Source: Pseudomonas quercus (lineage in GTDB: Bacteria; Pseudomonadota; Gammaproteobacteria; Pseudomonadales; Pseudomonadaceae). Taken from it: a DNA stretch of 64,000 bases. How positions within the stretch are numbered: position 1 is the first letter of the stretch; every line of letters begins with the position of its first letter. Positions 7,718 through 17,817 of the stretch are shown here, in pieces. The stretch is taken from NCBI RefSeq assembly GCF_012033695.1, contig NZ_JAAVJI010000015.1, positions 60,605-124,604 on the forward strand. The letters run 5' to 3'. The translations under genes were made by a program, and so were the position numbers. Under the pieces are notes generated by a model. It was given only the letters and a program-made list of their open reading frames with translations, ran no database searches and was not told where the DNA came from.

Positions 7718-8521
7718 ATGCGACGTATAGCTGTGATGGGGGCCGCTGGCCGTATGGGGAAAACCCTGGTCGAGGCCGTGCAGCAGGCGCCTGGCGCCGG
7801 GCTCACTGCCGCCATCGACCGGGCGGACAGCACCCTGGTAGGCGCTGATGCGGGTGAGCTGGCTGCGCTGGGGCGGATCGGCGTGCCGATTTCCGGTGAC
7901 CTGGCCCGCGTGGCGGAAGAGTTCGATGTACTGATCGACTTCACCCACCCCACGGTGACCCTGAAAAACCTGGCTTTCTGCCGTAAGGCGGGCAAGGCCA
8001 TGGTTATTGGCACCACAGGGTTCAGTGCCGAGGAAAAGGAACGCCTGGCTGAGGCGGGTAAGGACATCCCTATCGTGTTCGCCGCTAACTTCAGCATTGG
8101 TGTGAACCTGTGCCTGAAGCTGCTGGACACCGCCGCCCGTGTACTGGGCGATGACGTGGACATCGAGATTCTGGAAGCCCATCACCGCCACAAGGTGGAT
8201 GCGCCTTCAGGTACAGCTGTCCGCATGGGGGAAGTGGTGGCCAAGGCCTTGGGCCGGGACCTGGAAAAAGTGGCCGTGTACGGCCGCGAAGGCCAGACCG
8301 GTGCGCGCAAGCGCGAGACCATCGGCTTTGCCACCGTACGCGCCGGGGACGTGGTAGGGGACCATACCGTGCTGTTCGCTGCCGAGGGCGAGCGTGTGGA
8401 AATCACTCACAAAGCCTCCAGCCGCATGACATTCGCCAAGGGGGCCGTTCGTGCAGCCCTGTGGCTGGATGGGCGCGCACCGGGCCTGTATGACATGCAG
8501 GATGTGCTGGACCTGCATTGA
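7718..8521 (+). CDS. dapB: 4-hydroxy-tetrahydrodipicolinate reductase
   Basis: 267 residues. The ATG at 7718 is preceded by AAAAGGA; in-frame codons further upstream lie within dnaJ. The Rossmann motif VMGAAGRMG binds NAD(P)H. The active-site and signature region EAHHRHKVDAPSGTA lies near residue 155. The enzyme reduces 4-hydroxy-tetrahydrodipicolinate in the lysine/meso-diaminopimelate pathway, so it feeds both protein and peptidoglycan synthesis. It sits between dnaJ and carA as in other pseudomonads, but here an RHS gene is inserted before carA. Confidence 0.97.
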   Translation: MRRIAVMGAAGRMGKTLVEAVQQAPGAGLTAAIDRADSTLVGADAGELAALGRIGVPISGDLARVAEEFDVLIDFTHPTVTLKNLAFCRKAGKAMVIGTTGFSAEEKERLAEAGKDIPIVFAANFSIGVNLCLKLLDTAARVLGDDVDIEILEAHHRHKVDAPSGTAVRMGEVVAKALGRDLEKVAVYGREGQTGARKRETIGFATVRAGDVVGDHTVLFAAEGERVEITHKASSRMTFAKGAVRAALWLDGRAPGLYDMQDVLDLH

Positions 8522-8632
8522 AGAAGGGCCGGTATTCAGTCAATTCAAGTGGTGCAACCTGGCATTTCTGTCAGGTTCACCCAGTGGCCTTACATGCTTC
8601 AATTGAAGCGTGAACGACACTGGAGTGCTCTG

Positions 8633-9451
8633 ATGCGTCAGTACAGCCCGCAAGCCGCATTGCTAGCGACCGACATGGCCCAATCCGTGATTAGGCGTGG
8701 ACAAGCGCTTCGGGTCTATACGCCTTTTGGTCATGTACCTAGCCAACGAGGCGAAGCTGGGTTTGCGGGCCAATTGAACGAGTCCTCCCTCTATGTGTTA
8801 GGTAATGGCTACCGAGCCTATCTCCCTACGCTGGGGCGTTTTGTTTCCCCAGACGCGGTTAGCCCTTTCGGGCAAGGTGGGCTGAACGCATATGCCTATT
8901 GTGATGACGACCCTGTAAACAGGCGGGACAACGAAGGAGACACCTGGCGTTTCCTCCTGGGCAAATTCGTCTCGAAATCGAAATCCGTAAAGTCAGTCTA
9001 TAGTGCTCTTGAGTTACGCTATGCTGGCCCAGGCCAAGGCAGGGTGCTGCGTTTCGCTACCAGTGAAGTGACGGATCCCACGCTGATGTACAAAGCCCTG
9101 GGTACTCACCTCTCCGGTTCTCAGGGCGGCTTTGGTGTAATGACGCGTAACGCTGAACGCGTCAAAGCCAGTGCCAAAGGCTTCGAGGCAATTCCGGGGT
9201 ATGCGCCCTTGCGTGATCCCTCATTGTTCGAGCAGGCTATCGAGCGGCAACATGCATCAGTGTGGGGTAATGAAGCGATCAAGCCCATTGGCCCGGGTGA
9301 TTGGCCTGCGTTACGGCAAGGGCCGCTTGATCTTGACGATGGCGGTGCGCGACGTGTTGTGCTGAGTTACCTGTATTACCAGGAGCTGGCCAATCCACAG
9401 ATTGTTAAAATACGTGGCAGGGTTGATCCGTGGAGCAGTGGCAGAGCCTGA
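8633..9451 (+). CDS. Small orphan RHS-core protein with unrecognised C-terminal domain (putative polymorphic toxin)
   Basis: 272 residues if it starts at the ATG at 8633, which has GGAG 7 bases upstream; in-frame starts at 8549 (GTG) and 8594 (ATG) lack a clear ribosome site. Residues about 45-100 hold a single RHS-associated core: LGNGYRAYLPTLGRFVSPDA, then PFGQGGLNAYAYCDDDPVNR, ending at RDNEGDTW. The rest (about 165 residues) matches no family I recognise. Orphan RHS-core genes of about 250-350 residues are common in P. putida-group genomes; in full RHS proteins this core precedes a variable toxic C-terminus. No signal peptide, no transmembrane segment and no obvious immunity gene follow. 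Its codon use looks less G+C-rich than that of its neighbours dapB and carA, suggesting acquisition. Confidence 0.75.
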   Translation: MRQYSPQAALLATDMAQSVIRRGQALRVYTPFGHVPSQRGEAGFAGQLNESSLYVLGNGYRAYLPTLGRFVSPDAVSPFGQGGLNAYAYCDDDPVNRRDNEGDTWRFLLGKFVSKSKSVKSVYSALELRYAGPGQGRVLRFATSEVTDPTLMYKALGTHLSGSQGGFGVMTRNAERVKASAKGFEAIPGYAPLRDPSLFEQAIERQHASVWGNEAIKPIGPGDWPALRQGPLDLDDGGARRVVLSYLYYQELANPQIVKIRGRVDPWSSGRA

Positions 9452-9458
9452 GGGGTCC

Positions 9459-9464
9459 TATAAT
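9459..9464 (+). promoter_or_regulatory. Candidate -10 element for the carA leader transcript
   Basis: A perfect TATAAT lies 8 bases after the RHS stop codon; no good -35 hexamer is visible at normal spacing. Transcription starting near 9471 would give a leader of about 170 bases before carA, holding the mini-ORF and hairpin described separately. Confidence 0.4.
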
Positions 9465-9550
9465 TAAAAGCGTGCGATGGGTGGACCAAAATGTCGCTTT
9501 TCTGTAAGCTACAGCTTTAGTGTGTCCACTAAAAGCGCGCAGATAATTCG

Positions 9551-9622
9551 ATGAAGAAGCGGGGCGACGTGTCTATACGTCTCTCCGCTTTTTTACAACC
9601 TGCGATCGCCCCTTCAGGCTAG
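9551..9622 (+). CDS. Possible 23-residue leader peptide upstream of carA
   Basis: An ATG-initiated frame reads MKKRGDVSIRLSAFLQPAIA and three more residues before a TAG, 17 bases before the carA start. It runs straight through the terminator-like hairpin at 9556-9595, the arrangement of the E. coli pyrBI leader, where a trailing ribosome prevents hairpin formation. No strong ribosome site precedes it. Another 25-codon frame (9477-9554) overlaps its ATG by four bases (ATGA), so the two could be coupled. Translation is unproven. Confidence 0.35.
   Translation: MKKRGDVSIRLSAFLQPAIAPSG
9556..9595 (+). terminator. Terminator-like hairpin in the carA leader (possible attenuator)
   Basis: AAGCGGGGCGACGT (9557-9570) pairs with ACGTCTCTCCGCTT (9577-9590), with one G-T wobble and one mismatch, then TTTTTT. 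It can act either as the RHS gene terminator or, because a -10 element lies upstream and carA starts 45 bases later, as a pyrimidine/arginine attenuator for carAB. Confidence 0.65.
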
Positions 9623-9639
9623 ATTTATCGGAGGTCTTC

Positions 9640-10776
9640 TTGACTAAGCCAGCCATACTCGCCCTTGCCGACGGCAGCATCTTTCGCGGTGAAGCGATTG
9701 GAGCCGACGGCCAGACCGTCGGAGAGGTGGTCTTCAATACGGCCATGACCGGCTATCAGGAAATCCTCACAGACCCTTCCTACGCCCAGCAGATCGTCAC
9801 GCTCACCTACCCTCACATCGGCAACACCGGCACCACGGCGCTGGACGCCGAAGCTGACCGCGTATGGTCTGCGGGCCTGGTGATCCGCGACCTTCCGCTG
9901 ATTGCGAGCAACTGGCGCAACACCCAGTCGCTGTCCGACTACCTCAAAGCCAATAACGTAGTGGCCATCGCCGGTATCGACACCCGCCGGCTCACGCGCA
10001 TTCTGCGGGAGAAAGGCGCCCAGAACGGGTGCATCCTGGCCGGTGACGACATCACTGAAGAGGCGGCCATCGCTGCCGCGCGCGGCTTCCCAGGCCTGAA
10101 GGGCATGGACCTGGCCAAAGAGGTCAGCACCAAGAAAACCTACCCGTGGCGTGAAGGTGTATGGGCATTGGCGACCGACAGCCATGCCCAACCTAAGGAT
10201 GAAGAACTGCCTTACCACGTAGTGGCCTACGACTACGGCGTGAAGCTGAACATTCTGCGCATGCTGGTGGCCCGCGGTTGCCGCCTTACAGTAGTACCTG
10301 CCCAGACCCCAGCCAGCGAAGTGTTGGCGCTCAAGCCGGACGGCGTGTTTCTCTCCAACGGCCCTGGGGACCCGGAGCCGTGCGACTACGCCATCAAGGC
10401 CATTCAAGACGTGCTGGAAACCGACACGCCGGTGTTCGGTATCTGCCTGGGCCACCAGTTGCTGGCGCTGGCAGCAGGCGCGCGCACCGTCAAGATGGAC
10501 ACTGGCCACCACGGTGCCAACCACCCGGTCCAGGACCTGGACACCGGTGTGGTGATGATCACTAGCCAGAACCACGGTTTTGCGGTGGACGAAAGCACAT
10601 TGCCCAGCAACGTGCGCGCCATCCACAAGTCGTTGTTCGATGGCACCTTGCAGGGCATCGAGATTACCGGCAAGGACGCGTTCAGCTTCCAGGGGCACCC
10701 GGAAGCCAGCCCAGGCCCGACCGACGTTGCGCCACTGTTCGATCGCTTCATCGAGTCGATGGCCAAGCGCCGCTAA
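9640..10776 (+). CDS. carA: Carbamoyl-phosphate synthase, small (glutaminase) subunit
   Basis: 378 residues from a TTG start at 9640, supported by GGAGG 5 bases upstream and by homology from the first residues (TKPAILALADGSIFRGEAIG). The N-terminal half binds CarB. The C-terminal class I glutamine amidotransferase has the nucleophile Cys in GICLGHQLLALAAG and the His-Glu pair in GHPEASPGP. It releases ammonia from glutamine for carbamoyl phosphate, the precursor of arginine and pyrimidines. A leader with a hairpin precedes it. A 118-base structured spacer separates it from carB. Confidence 0.98.
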   Translation: MTKPAILALADGSIFRGEAIGADGQTVGEVVFNTAMTGYQEILTDPSYAQQIVTLTYPHIGNTGTTALDAEADRVWSAGLVIRDLPLIASNWRNTQSLSDYLKANNVVAIAGIDTRRLTRILREKGAQNGCILAGDDITEEAAIAAARGFPGLKGMDLAKEVSTKKTYPWREGVWALATDSHAQPKDEELPYHVVAYDYGVKLNILRMLVARGCRLTVVPAQTPASEVLALKPDGVFLSNGPGDPEPCDYAIKAIQDVLETDTPVFGICLGHQLLALAAGARTVKMDTGHHGANHPVQDLDTGVVMITSQNHGFAVDESTLPSNVRAIHKSLFDGTLQGIEITGKDAFSFQGHPEASPGPTDVAPLFDRFIESMAKRR

Positions 10777-10787
10777 CTGCTGCACGC

Positions 10788-10821
10788 CCGGGCCGCCCCA
10801 CACCTGTGCGGGCCGGCCCGG
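10788..10821 (+). other. G/C-rich hairpin in the carA-carB spacer
   Basis: CCGGGCCG (10788-10795) pairs with CGGCCCGG (10814-10821), with further CCC/GGG pairing inside the loop. There is no T-tract, so it is not a standard terminator. It may tune carA versus carB mRNA levels by processing. Confidence 0.5.
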
Positions 10822-10894
10822 TGCCGCCCTTGATTGTTCGAGGCAGCCTGTTCACCCGGGCCTGCCGACCGAAATGCGGAATTGAGTGACCACC

Positions 10895-13800
10895 ATGCCA
10901 AAACGTACAGACATCAAAAGCATCCTGATCCTCGGCGCGGGGCCGATCGTTATCGGCCAGGCCTGTGAGTTCGACTACTCTGGCGCCCAGGCCTGCAAGG
11001 CCCTGCGCGAAGAGGGCTACCGGGTGATCCTGGTGAACTCCAACCCAGCCACCATCATGACCGACCCGGCCATGGCAGACGCGACCTACATCGAGCCGAT
11101 CAAATGGCAGACCGTTGCCAAGATCATCGAAGCCGAGCGCCCGGACGCACTGCTGCCGACCATGGGCGGGCAGACCGCACTCAACTGTGCGCTAGACCTG
11201 GAGCGCGAAGGCGTTCTGGAGAAATTCGGTGTGGAAATGATCGGCGCCAATGCCGACACTATCGACAAGGCTGAAGACCGTTCGCGCTTTGACAAGGCCA
11301 TGAAAGCCATCGGCCTGGAATGCCCGCGTTCCGGCATCGCCCATAACATGGAAGAAGCCAACGCCACCCTTGAGCGCCTGGGCTTCCCGTGCATCATCCG
11401 CCCTTCGTTCACCATGGGCGGGACCGGCGGCGGTATTGCCTACAACCGCGAAGAGTTCGAAGAAATCTGCGCCCGTGGCCTGGACCTGTCGCCCACCAAG
11501 GAACTGCTGATCGACGAATCGCTGATCGGGTGGAAAGAGTATGAAATGGAAGTTGTCCGCGACAAGAAGGACAACTGCATCATTGTGTGCTCCATCGAAA
11601 ACTTCGACCCCATGGGCGTCCACACCGGTGACTCGATCACCGTGGCCCCAGCGCAGACGCTGACCGACAAGGAATACCAGATCATGCGCAACGCCTCGCT
11701 GGCGGTGCTGCGTGAGATCGGCGTGGAAACCGGTGGTTCGAACGTGCAGTTCGGTATCTGCCCGAACACCGGCCGCATGGTCGTGATCGAAATGAACCCG
11801 CGTGTTTCCCGCTCCTCGGCGCTGGCCTCCAAGGCTACCGGCTTCCCGATCGCCAAGGTCGCCGCCAAGCTGGCCGTGGGGTACACCCTGGACGAACTGC
11901 AGAACGACATCACCGGCGGCAAAACCCCGGCCTCGTTCGAGCCGTCCATCGACTATGTGGTCACCAAGCTGCCACGCTTTGCGTTCGAAAAATTCCCCAA
12001 AGCCGACGCCCGCCTCACCACCCAGATGAAGTCTGTAGGTGAAGTGATGGCCATCGGCCGTACCTTCCAGGAGTCGTTGCAGAAAGCCTTGCGCGGGCTG
12101 GAAGTGGGCGTCTGTGGTCTGGACCCTAAGGTAGAACCCAGCAACCCCGAGTTCCACAGCATCCTCAAGCGTGAGCTGACCGTGCCGGGCGCCGAGCGTA
12201 TCTGGTACGTGGCCGATGCATTCCGCGCGGGCATGACCTGTGACGAAATCTTTGCCCTTACCAGCATCGACCACTGGTTCCTGGTGCAGATCGAAGACCT
12301 GATCAAGGACGAAGAGAAGGTAAAAACCCTCGGCCTGGCCGATATCGACAAGCAGTTGATGTTCCGCCTCAAGCGCAAAGGCTTCTCGGACCAGCGCCTG
12401 GCCAAGCTGCTGGGTGTGACCGACAAGAACCTGCGCCGCCATCGCCACAAGCTGGAGATCTTCCCGGTCTACAAGCGCGTGGACACCTGTGCTGCCGAGT
12501 TCGCGACCGACACCGCCTACCTGTACTCCACGTACGAGGAAGAGTGTGAGGCCAACCCGTCTACCCGCGACAAAATCATGATCCTGGGTGGTGGCCCCAA
12601 CCGTATCGGCCAGGGCATCGAGTTCGACTATTGCTGCGTACACGCGGCGCTGGCGCTGCGCGACGATGGTTATGAAACCATCATGGTCAATTGCAACCCG
12701 GAAACCGTGTCCACCGACTACGACACTTCGGATCGCTTGTACTTCGAGCCGCTGACCCTCGAGGACGTGCTGGAAGTGGTGCGGGTCGAGAAGCCCAAGG
12801 GTGTGATCGTGCAGTACGGTGGCCAAACCCCACTGAAGCTGGCCCGAGCCTTGGAAGAGGCAGGTGTGCCCATTATCGGTACCAGCCCGGATGCCATCGA
12901 CCGTGCCGAAGACCGCGAGCGCTTCCAGCAAATGGTGCAGCGGCTGAACCTGCTGCAACCGCCGAATGCTACGGTTCGCAGCGAAGAAGAAGCCATTCGG
13001 GCCGCAGGCGTTATTGGTTACCCACTGGTGGTTCGCCCATCTTATGTGCTGGGTGGCCGCGCCATGGAGATCGTCTACGAGCTTGATGAGCTCAAGCGCT
13101 ATTTGCGCGACGCGGTTCAAGTGTCCAATGACAGCCCTGTGCTGCTGGACCACTTCCTCAATTGCGCCATCGAAATGGATGTGGATGCCGTATGCGACGG
13201 TACGGATGTGGTCATCGGCGCCATCATGCAGCACATCGAACAGGCCGGCGTTCACTCCGGTGACTCGGCGTGCTCGCTCCCACCGTACTCCCTGCCAGCT
13301 CATGTACAGGACGAAGTACGCGAGCAGGTGAAGAAGATGGCACTGGAGCTGGGCGTGGTTGGCCTGATGAACGTGCAGCTGGCCTTGCAGGGTGACAAGA
13401 TCTACGTGATCGAAGTAAACCCGCGTGCCTCCCGTACCGTGCCGTTCGTGTCCAAGTGCATCGGCACCTCGCTGGCCATGATCGCCGCCCGCGTGATGGC
13501 AGGCAAAACGCTCAAGGAACTAGGCTTCACCCAGGAAATCATCCCCAACTTCTACAGTGTGAAAGAGGCGGTGTTCCCCTTCGCCAAATTCCCTGGCGTT
13601 GACCCAATCCTCGGGCCAGAGATGAAATCTACTGGTGAAGTGATGGGTGTGGGCGACACCTTCGGCGAAGCCTTCGCCAAGGCACAGATGGGCGCCAGCG
13701 AAGTATTGCCGACCGGTGGTACCGCATTCATCAGCGTTCGCGATGATGACAAGCCTTTCGTAGCCAGCGTTGCAGGGCAATTGATCGACCTGGGCTTCCA

Positions 13801-14116
13801 GGTGGTAGCCACTGCGGGCACTGCGAAGGTCATCGAGGAAGCAGGCCTGAACGTGCGCCGGGTAAACAAAGTGACTGAAGGCCGCCCGCATATCGTGGAC
13901 ATGATCAAGAATGACGAAGTAACCTTGATCATCAACACGACCGAAGGGCGCCAGTCGATCGCCGACTCGTACTCCATCCGTCGCAATGCCTTGCAGCACA
14001 AGATCTACTGCACCACCACGATCGCTGCCGGTGAAGCCATCTGCCAGGCGCTCAAATTCGGCCCTGAGAAGACCGTACGGCGCTTGCAGGATCTACACGC
14101 AGGACTCAACGCATGA
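10895..14116 (+). CDS. carB: Carbamoyl-phosphate synthase, large subunit
   Basis: 1073 residues from the ATG at 10895 (MPKRTDIKSILILGAGPIVI), identical at the start to E. coli CarB; a GTG three codons upstream is not needed. Two homologous ATP-grasp halves are visible. The first has the carboxy-phosphate site with SFTMGGTGGGIAYNREEF. The second starts near residue 555 (KIMILGGGPNRIGQGIEFDY) and phosphorylates carbamate. The MGS-like allosteric domain at the C-terminus (about 940-1073) binds UMP and ornithine in E. coli. It accepts ammonia from CarA through an internal tunnel. Its stop overlaps the greA start (ATGA). Confidence 0.99.
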   Translation: MPKRTDIKSILILGAGPIVIGQACEFDYSGAQACKALREEGYRVILVNSNPATIMTDPAMADATYIEPIKWQTVAKIIEAERPDALLPTMGGQTALNCALDLEREGVLEKFGVEMIGANADTIDKAEDRSRFDKAMKAIGLECPRSGIAHNMEEANATLERLGFPCIIRPSFTMGGTGGGIAYNREEFEEICARGLDLSPTKELLIDESLIGWKEYEMEVVRDKKDNCIIVCSIENFDPMGVHTGDSITVAPAQTLTDKEYQIMRNASLAVLREIGVETGGSNVQFGICPNTGRMVVIEMNPRVSRSSALASKATGFPIAKVAAKLAVGYTLDELQNDITGGKTPASFEPSIDYVVTKLPRFAFEKFPKADARLTTQMKSVGEVMAIGRTFQESLQKALRGLEVGVCGLDPKVEPSNPEFHSILKRELTVPGAERIWYVADAFRAGMTCDEIFALTSIDHWFLVQIEDLIKDEEKVKTLGLADIDKQLMFRLKRKGFSDQRLAKLLGVTDKNLRRHRHKLEIFPVYKRVDTCAAEFATDTAYLYSTYEEECEANPSTRDKIMILGGGPNRIGQGIEFDYCCVHAALALRDDGYETIMVNCNPETVSTDYDTSDRLYFEPLTLEDVLEVVRVEKPKGVIVQYGGQTPLKLARALEEAGVPIIGTSPDAIDRAEDRERFQQMVQRLNLLQPPNATVRSEEEAIRAAGVIGYPLVVRPSYVLGGRAMEIVYELDELKRYLRDAVQVSNDSPVLLDHFLNCAIEMDVDAVCDGTDVVIGAIMQHIEQAGVHSGDSACSLPPYSLPAHVQDEVREQVKKMALELGVVGLMNVQLALQGDKIYVIEVNPRASRTVPFVSKCIGTSLAMIAARVMAGKTLKELGFTQEIIPNFYSVKEAVFPFAKFPGVDPILGPEMKSTGEVMGVGDTFGEAFAKAQMGASEVLPTGGTAFISVRDDDKPFVASVAGQLIDLGFQVVATAGTAKVIEEAGLNVRRVNKVTEGRPHIVDMIKNDEVTLIINTTEGRQSIADSYSIRRNALQHKIYCTTTIAAGEAICQALKFGPEKTVRRLQDLHAGLNA

Positions 14117-14589
14117 CCAAATACCCCATGACCGTCCAAGGCGCTCGCGCCTTGGAAGAAGAGCATTTGCACCTGACCAAGGTCGTTCGCCCCAAGCTCA
14201 GCCATGACATTGGCGTGGCGCGGGAATTGGGCGACCTGAAGGAAAACGCCGAGTACCATGCGGCCCGCGAGCAGCAGGGCATGGTAGAGGCGCGTATTCG
14301 TGACATCGAGGGTCGTTTGCAGAATGCGGTGATCATTGACGTCACCACCATCGAACCCACCGGCAAGGTGATTTTCGGTACTACCGTGGAAATCGCCAAC
14401 ACCGAAACGGACGAGCGCGTGGTCTACCAGATCGTGGGCGAGGACGAAGCCGACATCAAGGCGCGGAAGATTTCCAGCGGCTCACCTATCGCCAAGGCGC
14501 TGATCGCCAAGGAGGAGGGTGACATCGTGGTAGTGAAAACCCCGAGCGGTACCGTCGAGTACGAGATTATCGAGGTACGGCACATCTGA
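14113..14589 (+). CDS. greA: Transcript cleavage factor GreA
   Basis: 158 residues. The N-terminal coiled coil carries the acidic tip D41 and E44 in RELGDLKENAEYHAAREQQ, which reaches through the RNA polymerase secondary channel and stimulates cleavage of backtracked RNA. The C-terminal FKBP-like domain ends in GTVEYEIIEVRHI. The start codon overlaps the carB stop by four bases, so translation is probably coupled. It converges with yhbY, with a palindrome between them. Confidence 0.98.
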   Translation: MTKYPMTVQGARALEEEHLHLTKVVRPKLSHDIGVARELGDLKENAEYHAAREQQGMVEARIRDIEGRLQNAVIIDVTTIEPTGKVIFGTTVEIANTETDERVVYQIVGEDEADIKARKISSGSPIAKALIAKEEGDIVVVKTPSGTVEYEIIEVRHI

Positions 14590-14596
14590 CCTTGCC

Positions 14597-14639
14597 CGCC
14601 GGCTATGCCAGGCTCCCATAGGAGCTGGCGCAGCCGGCG
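14597..14639. repeat. Palindromic element between greA and yhbY (REP-like, possible bidirectional terminator)
   Basis: CGCCGGCT (14597-14604) pairs with AGCCGGCG (14632-14639), and inside it GCCAGGCTCC pairs imperfectly with GGAGCTGGC. The sequence resembles intergenic REP palindromes of pseudomonads (GGAGCTGGC-N-CCGGCG type). It lies between convergent genes and lacks a long T-run. Confidence 0.55.
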
Positions 14640-14647
14640 AACCCTGG

Positions 14648-14956
14648 TCAGGCGAAGCGATGTATGTTTGAAAGCTGCTTGTTCGGCTGCGGATTGCGGC
14701 GGTACACCAGGGCCATCTTGCCGATGACCTGAACCAGGTCTGCGCGGCCTGCGGTGCACAGGCTATTGATCATGCCAAGGCGCTCTTCGCGATCCAGGAT
14801 GTTGACCTTTACCTTGATCAGCTCATGATCGGCCAATGCACGTTCCAACTCTGCCGCGACGCCTTCCGTCACGCCATTCTCAGCTACGATCAATACCGGC
14901 TTGAGGTGGTGACCGATGGATTTGTACTGCTTTTTCTGCTCTGGTTTGAGCGGCAT
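14648..14956 (-). CDS. yhbY: YhbY-family RNA-binding protein (CRM domain)
   Basis: 102 residues from the ATG at 14956 (MPLKPEQKKQYKSIGHHLKP). A single CRM domain with the conserved loop GHHLKPVLIVAENGVTE corresponds to the GxxG region; relatives bind 50S precursors and chloroplast introns. It probably assists large-subunit maturation. In many gammaproteobacteria it is divergent from rlmE (ftsJ), as here, with about 100 bases between the start codons, so both genes act on 23S rRNA from one control region. Confidence 0.9.
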   Translation of the reverse strand: MPLKPEQKKQYKSIGHHLKPVLIVAENGVTEGVAAELERALADHELIKVKVNILDREERLGMINSLCTAGRADLVQVIGKMALVYRRNPQPNKQLSNIHRFA

Positions 14957-15060
14957 AACCTGACCCTTTGATTGAAACTGTATGAAAATGGCGGCCATTT
15001 TACCCGAGCGCACGGTGCTACGCACAGCGACACGCACGCCGCCCTACTTCGAGGTGCCCA

Positions 15061-15681
15061 GTGGCCCGTTCCAAAACAAGCCATAATTGGCTGAAAGAAC
15101 ATTTCAACGACCCGTATGTGAAAATGGCACAGAAGGACGGCTACCGTTCGCGCGCCAGTTACAAGCTGCTGGAGATCCAGGAAAAGGACAGGCTCATCCG
15201 CCCTGGCATGTCAGTAATTGACCTGGGCGCGGCGCCCGGTGGCTGGTCCCAGGTCACCAGCCGGCTGATCGGCGGGCAGGGCCGGCTGATCGCTTCGGAC
15301 ATCCTGGAAATGGACAGTATTCCCGATGTCACCTTCATCCAGGGGGACTTCACCCACGATGCAGTGCTGCAGCAAATTCTGGAAGCTGCAGGTGGCAACC
15401 CGTTCGACCTTGTTATTTCCGACATGGCCCCCAATATGAGTGGATTGAGCGCAGTGGACATGCCCCGTGCAATGTTCCTGTGTGAGCTGGCGCTGGACCT
15501 GGCTGGCCGGGTGCTCAAGCCAGGCGGGGATTTTCTGATCAAGATTTTCCAGGGGGAAGGGTTCGACACTTACCTCAAGACCGTTCGGCAGCAATTCGAC
15601 AAGGTTCAAATGCGTAAACCGCTGTCGTCACGGGACCGTTCTCGCGAACAATACCTTCTGGCGCGCGGCTTCAAGGGCTGA
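15061..15681 (+). CDS. rlmE: 23S rRNA (uridine-2'-O)-methyltransferase RlmE
   Basis: 206 residues with a GTG start; GAGGT lies just upstream. The SAM-binding motif VIDLGAAPGGWSQV is near residue 52. The K-D-K-E catalytic tetrad fits K35, D121 (ISDMAPNMSG), K161 (LIKIFQGEG) and E196 (RSREQYLL), each three positions before the E. coli numbering. It methylates U2552 of 23S rRNA in the A-loop and is heat-induced in E. coli as the first gene of ftsJ-ftsH. Here 211 bases separate it from ftsH. Confidence 0.96.
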   Translation: MARSKTSHNWLKEHFNDPYVKMAQKDGYRSRASYKLLEIQEKDRLIRPGMSVIDLGAAPGGWSQVTSRLIGGQGRLIASDILEMDSIPDVTFIQGDFTHDAVLQQILEAAGGNPFDLVISDMAPNMSGLSAVDMPRAMFLCELALDLAGRVLKPGGDFLIKIFQGEGFDTYLKTVRQQFDKVQMRKPLSSRDRSREQYLLARGFKG

Positions 15682-15892
15682 CAGCTACACTCATGGCAGC
15701 TTCGCAGTGGCCGATAGCTTTTTTCAAATGGTGATTGCTGCGGAGCATAAGCGAGCATTGCGCAGTCAAAAGTTTCACAAAGCGTTACAAGCAGCCTCTG
15801 CGCATGCCTAGGGTTGTGTAGTAAGTTAGGCCGATGGACATCATACGAAGCCTGGCGCTAGGTCCCAGAGACTGGCTTCAGAGGGTAGCGAA

Positions 15893-17809
<1,917 letters not shown>

Positions 17810-17817
17810 GGCTTTAC

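Noticed and set aside
11192..13303. Long minus-strand frame opposite carB
   Set aside because: Shadow frame with no recognisable protein features.
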